A program made the translations under genes and the position numbers. The notes under the pieces are model-generated. The model did not search any database, was not told the origin of the DNA, and was given only the letters and a program-made list of their open reading frames with translations. Shown here one piece after another: positions 63,888 through 64,000 of a stretch of 64,000 nt of DNA. The stretch is from Streptomyces sp. A3M-1-3 (GTDB taxonomy: Bacteria; Actinomycetota; Actinomycetes; Streptomycetales; Streptomycetaceae): assembly GCF_024213665.1 (NCBI RefSeq), contig NZ_JANAVP010000016.1, forward strand, positions 1 through 64,000. Direction: 5' to 3'. Position 1 is the stretch's first letter, and each line of letters opens with the position of its first letter.

Positions 63888-64000
63888 ACGCCGACCCCAG
63901 CGGACAGCCCCTCTCCTCCCGCGTGCGGCACGCCCCGTTCACGGGCGGTCGCGGCATCGAGGCCGGGCTGACCTGGAGCCAGCAGGAAATCTGGGCGCTG
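63884..64000 (+). CDS. NRPS gene, 5' end only (condensation-domain start)
   Basis: A TTG at 63884 overlaps the aldolase stop, with GGAAAGG upstream. The 39 visible codons end in GLTWSQQEIWAL, the typical first motif of an NRPS condensation domain, after an N-terminal tail of about 28 residues. The gene runs off the window, so nothing more can be said about modules or specificity. Confidence 0.65.
   Translation, partial: MNADPSGQPLSSRVRHAPFTGGRGIEAGLTWSQQEIWAL

Overview
The window is high-GC DNA with strong G/C third-position bias, GTG/TTG starts, TTA codons confined to special genes and a gamma-butyrolactone gene set, all pointing to a Streptomyces-type actinomycete. It is almost wholly accessory: one recognisable antibiotic cluster, one unrecognised cluster, decayed regulatory genes, insertion-sequence debris, and the first bases of a further NRPS gene at the right edge.

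Region 1 (about 169-34076) is a quinomycin/echinomycin-type bisintercalator cluster. Tryptophan is loaded on an A-PCP didomain (3728-5557), beta-hydroxylated by a P450 (8243-9445) with an MbtH protein (33162-33374), released by a type II thioesterase (9594-10331), ring-opened by a tryptophan 2,3-dioxygenase (5775-6518), and processed by a kynurenine-monooxygenase-like flavoenzyme (11408-12793) and an isopropylmalate-dehydrogenase-like enzyme (10345-11427), presumably to quinoxaline-2-carboxylate. An aryl-AMP ligase (6614-8227) activates the chromophore. NRPS1 (15883-23643, C-A-T-E-C-A-T; D-Ser then Gly/Ala) and NRPS2 (23651-33115, C-A-MT-T-C-A-MT-T-TE; N-Me-Cys, N-Me-Val) would build and dimerise the tetradepsipeptide. 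A TrxR-like oxidase (2492-3430) would form the disulfide and a methyltransferase (169-885) could turn it into a thioacetal. A UvrA-like protein (13239-15647) is the probable self-resistance factor. A winged-helix regulator with a TTA codon (33540-34076) closes the block.

Region 2 (34171-43561) is mixed: erythromycin-esterase-family protein, double-HTH MerR regulator, DrrAB-like ABC exporter, an HTH-less gamma-butyrolactone-receptor fragment, a frameshifted NAD-dependent epimerase, a TetR regulator, an SDR, a nitrilase-family hydrolase and a hypothetical HTH protein.

Region 3 (43672-57932) is a compact co-directional set of 13 genes with no PKS or NRPS module: GH3-type acyl-amido synthetase, alpha/beta hydrolase with a Cys nucleophile, enolase-superfamily enzyme, FAH-fold protein, condensation-like protein lacking the catalytic His, MFS exporter, SDR, YCII protein, PLP aminotransferase, ATP-grasp ligase, luciferase-type monooxygenase, flavin reductase and a frameshifted AfsA. 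I do not recognise the product; it is the best candidate for an undescribed pathway. A closely related 21-nt palindrome/-10-like block occurs before the MFS gene and before the next gene, a transposase-like protein that has lost catalytic acidic residues (58055-59278).

Region 4 (59279-64000) holds an unexplained stretch, a 25-bp foldback palindrome, a decayed IS1380-type transposase, an MFS transporter, a threonine-aldolase-like enzyme and the 5' end of another NRPS gene.
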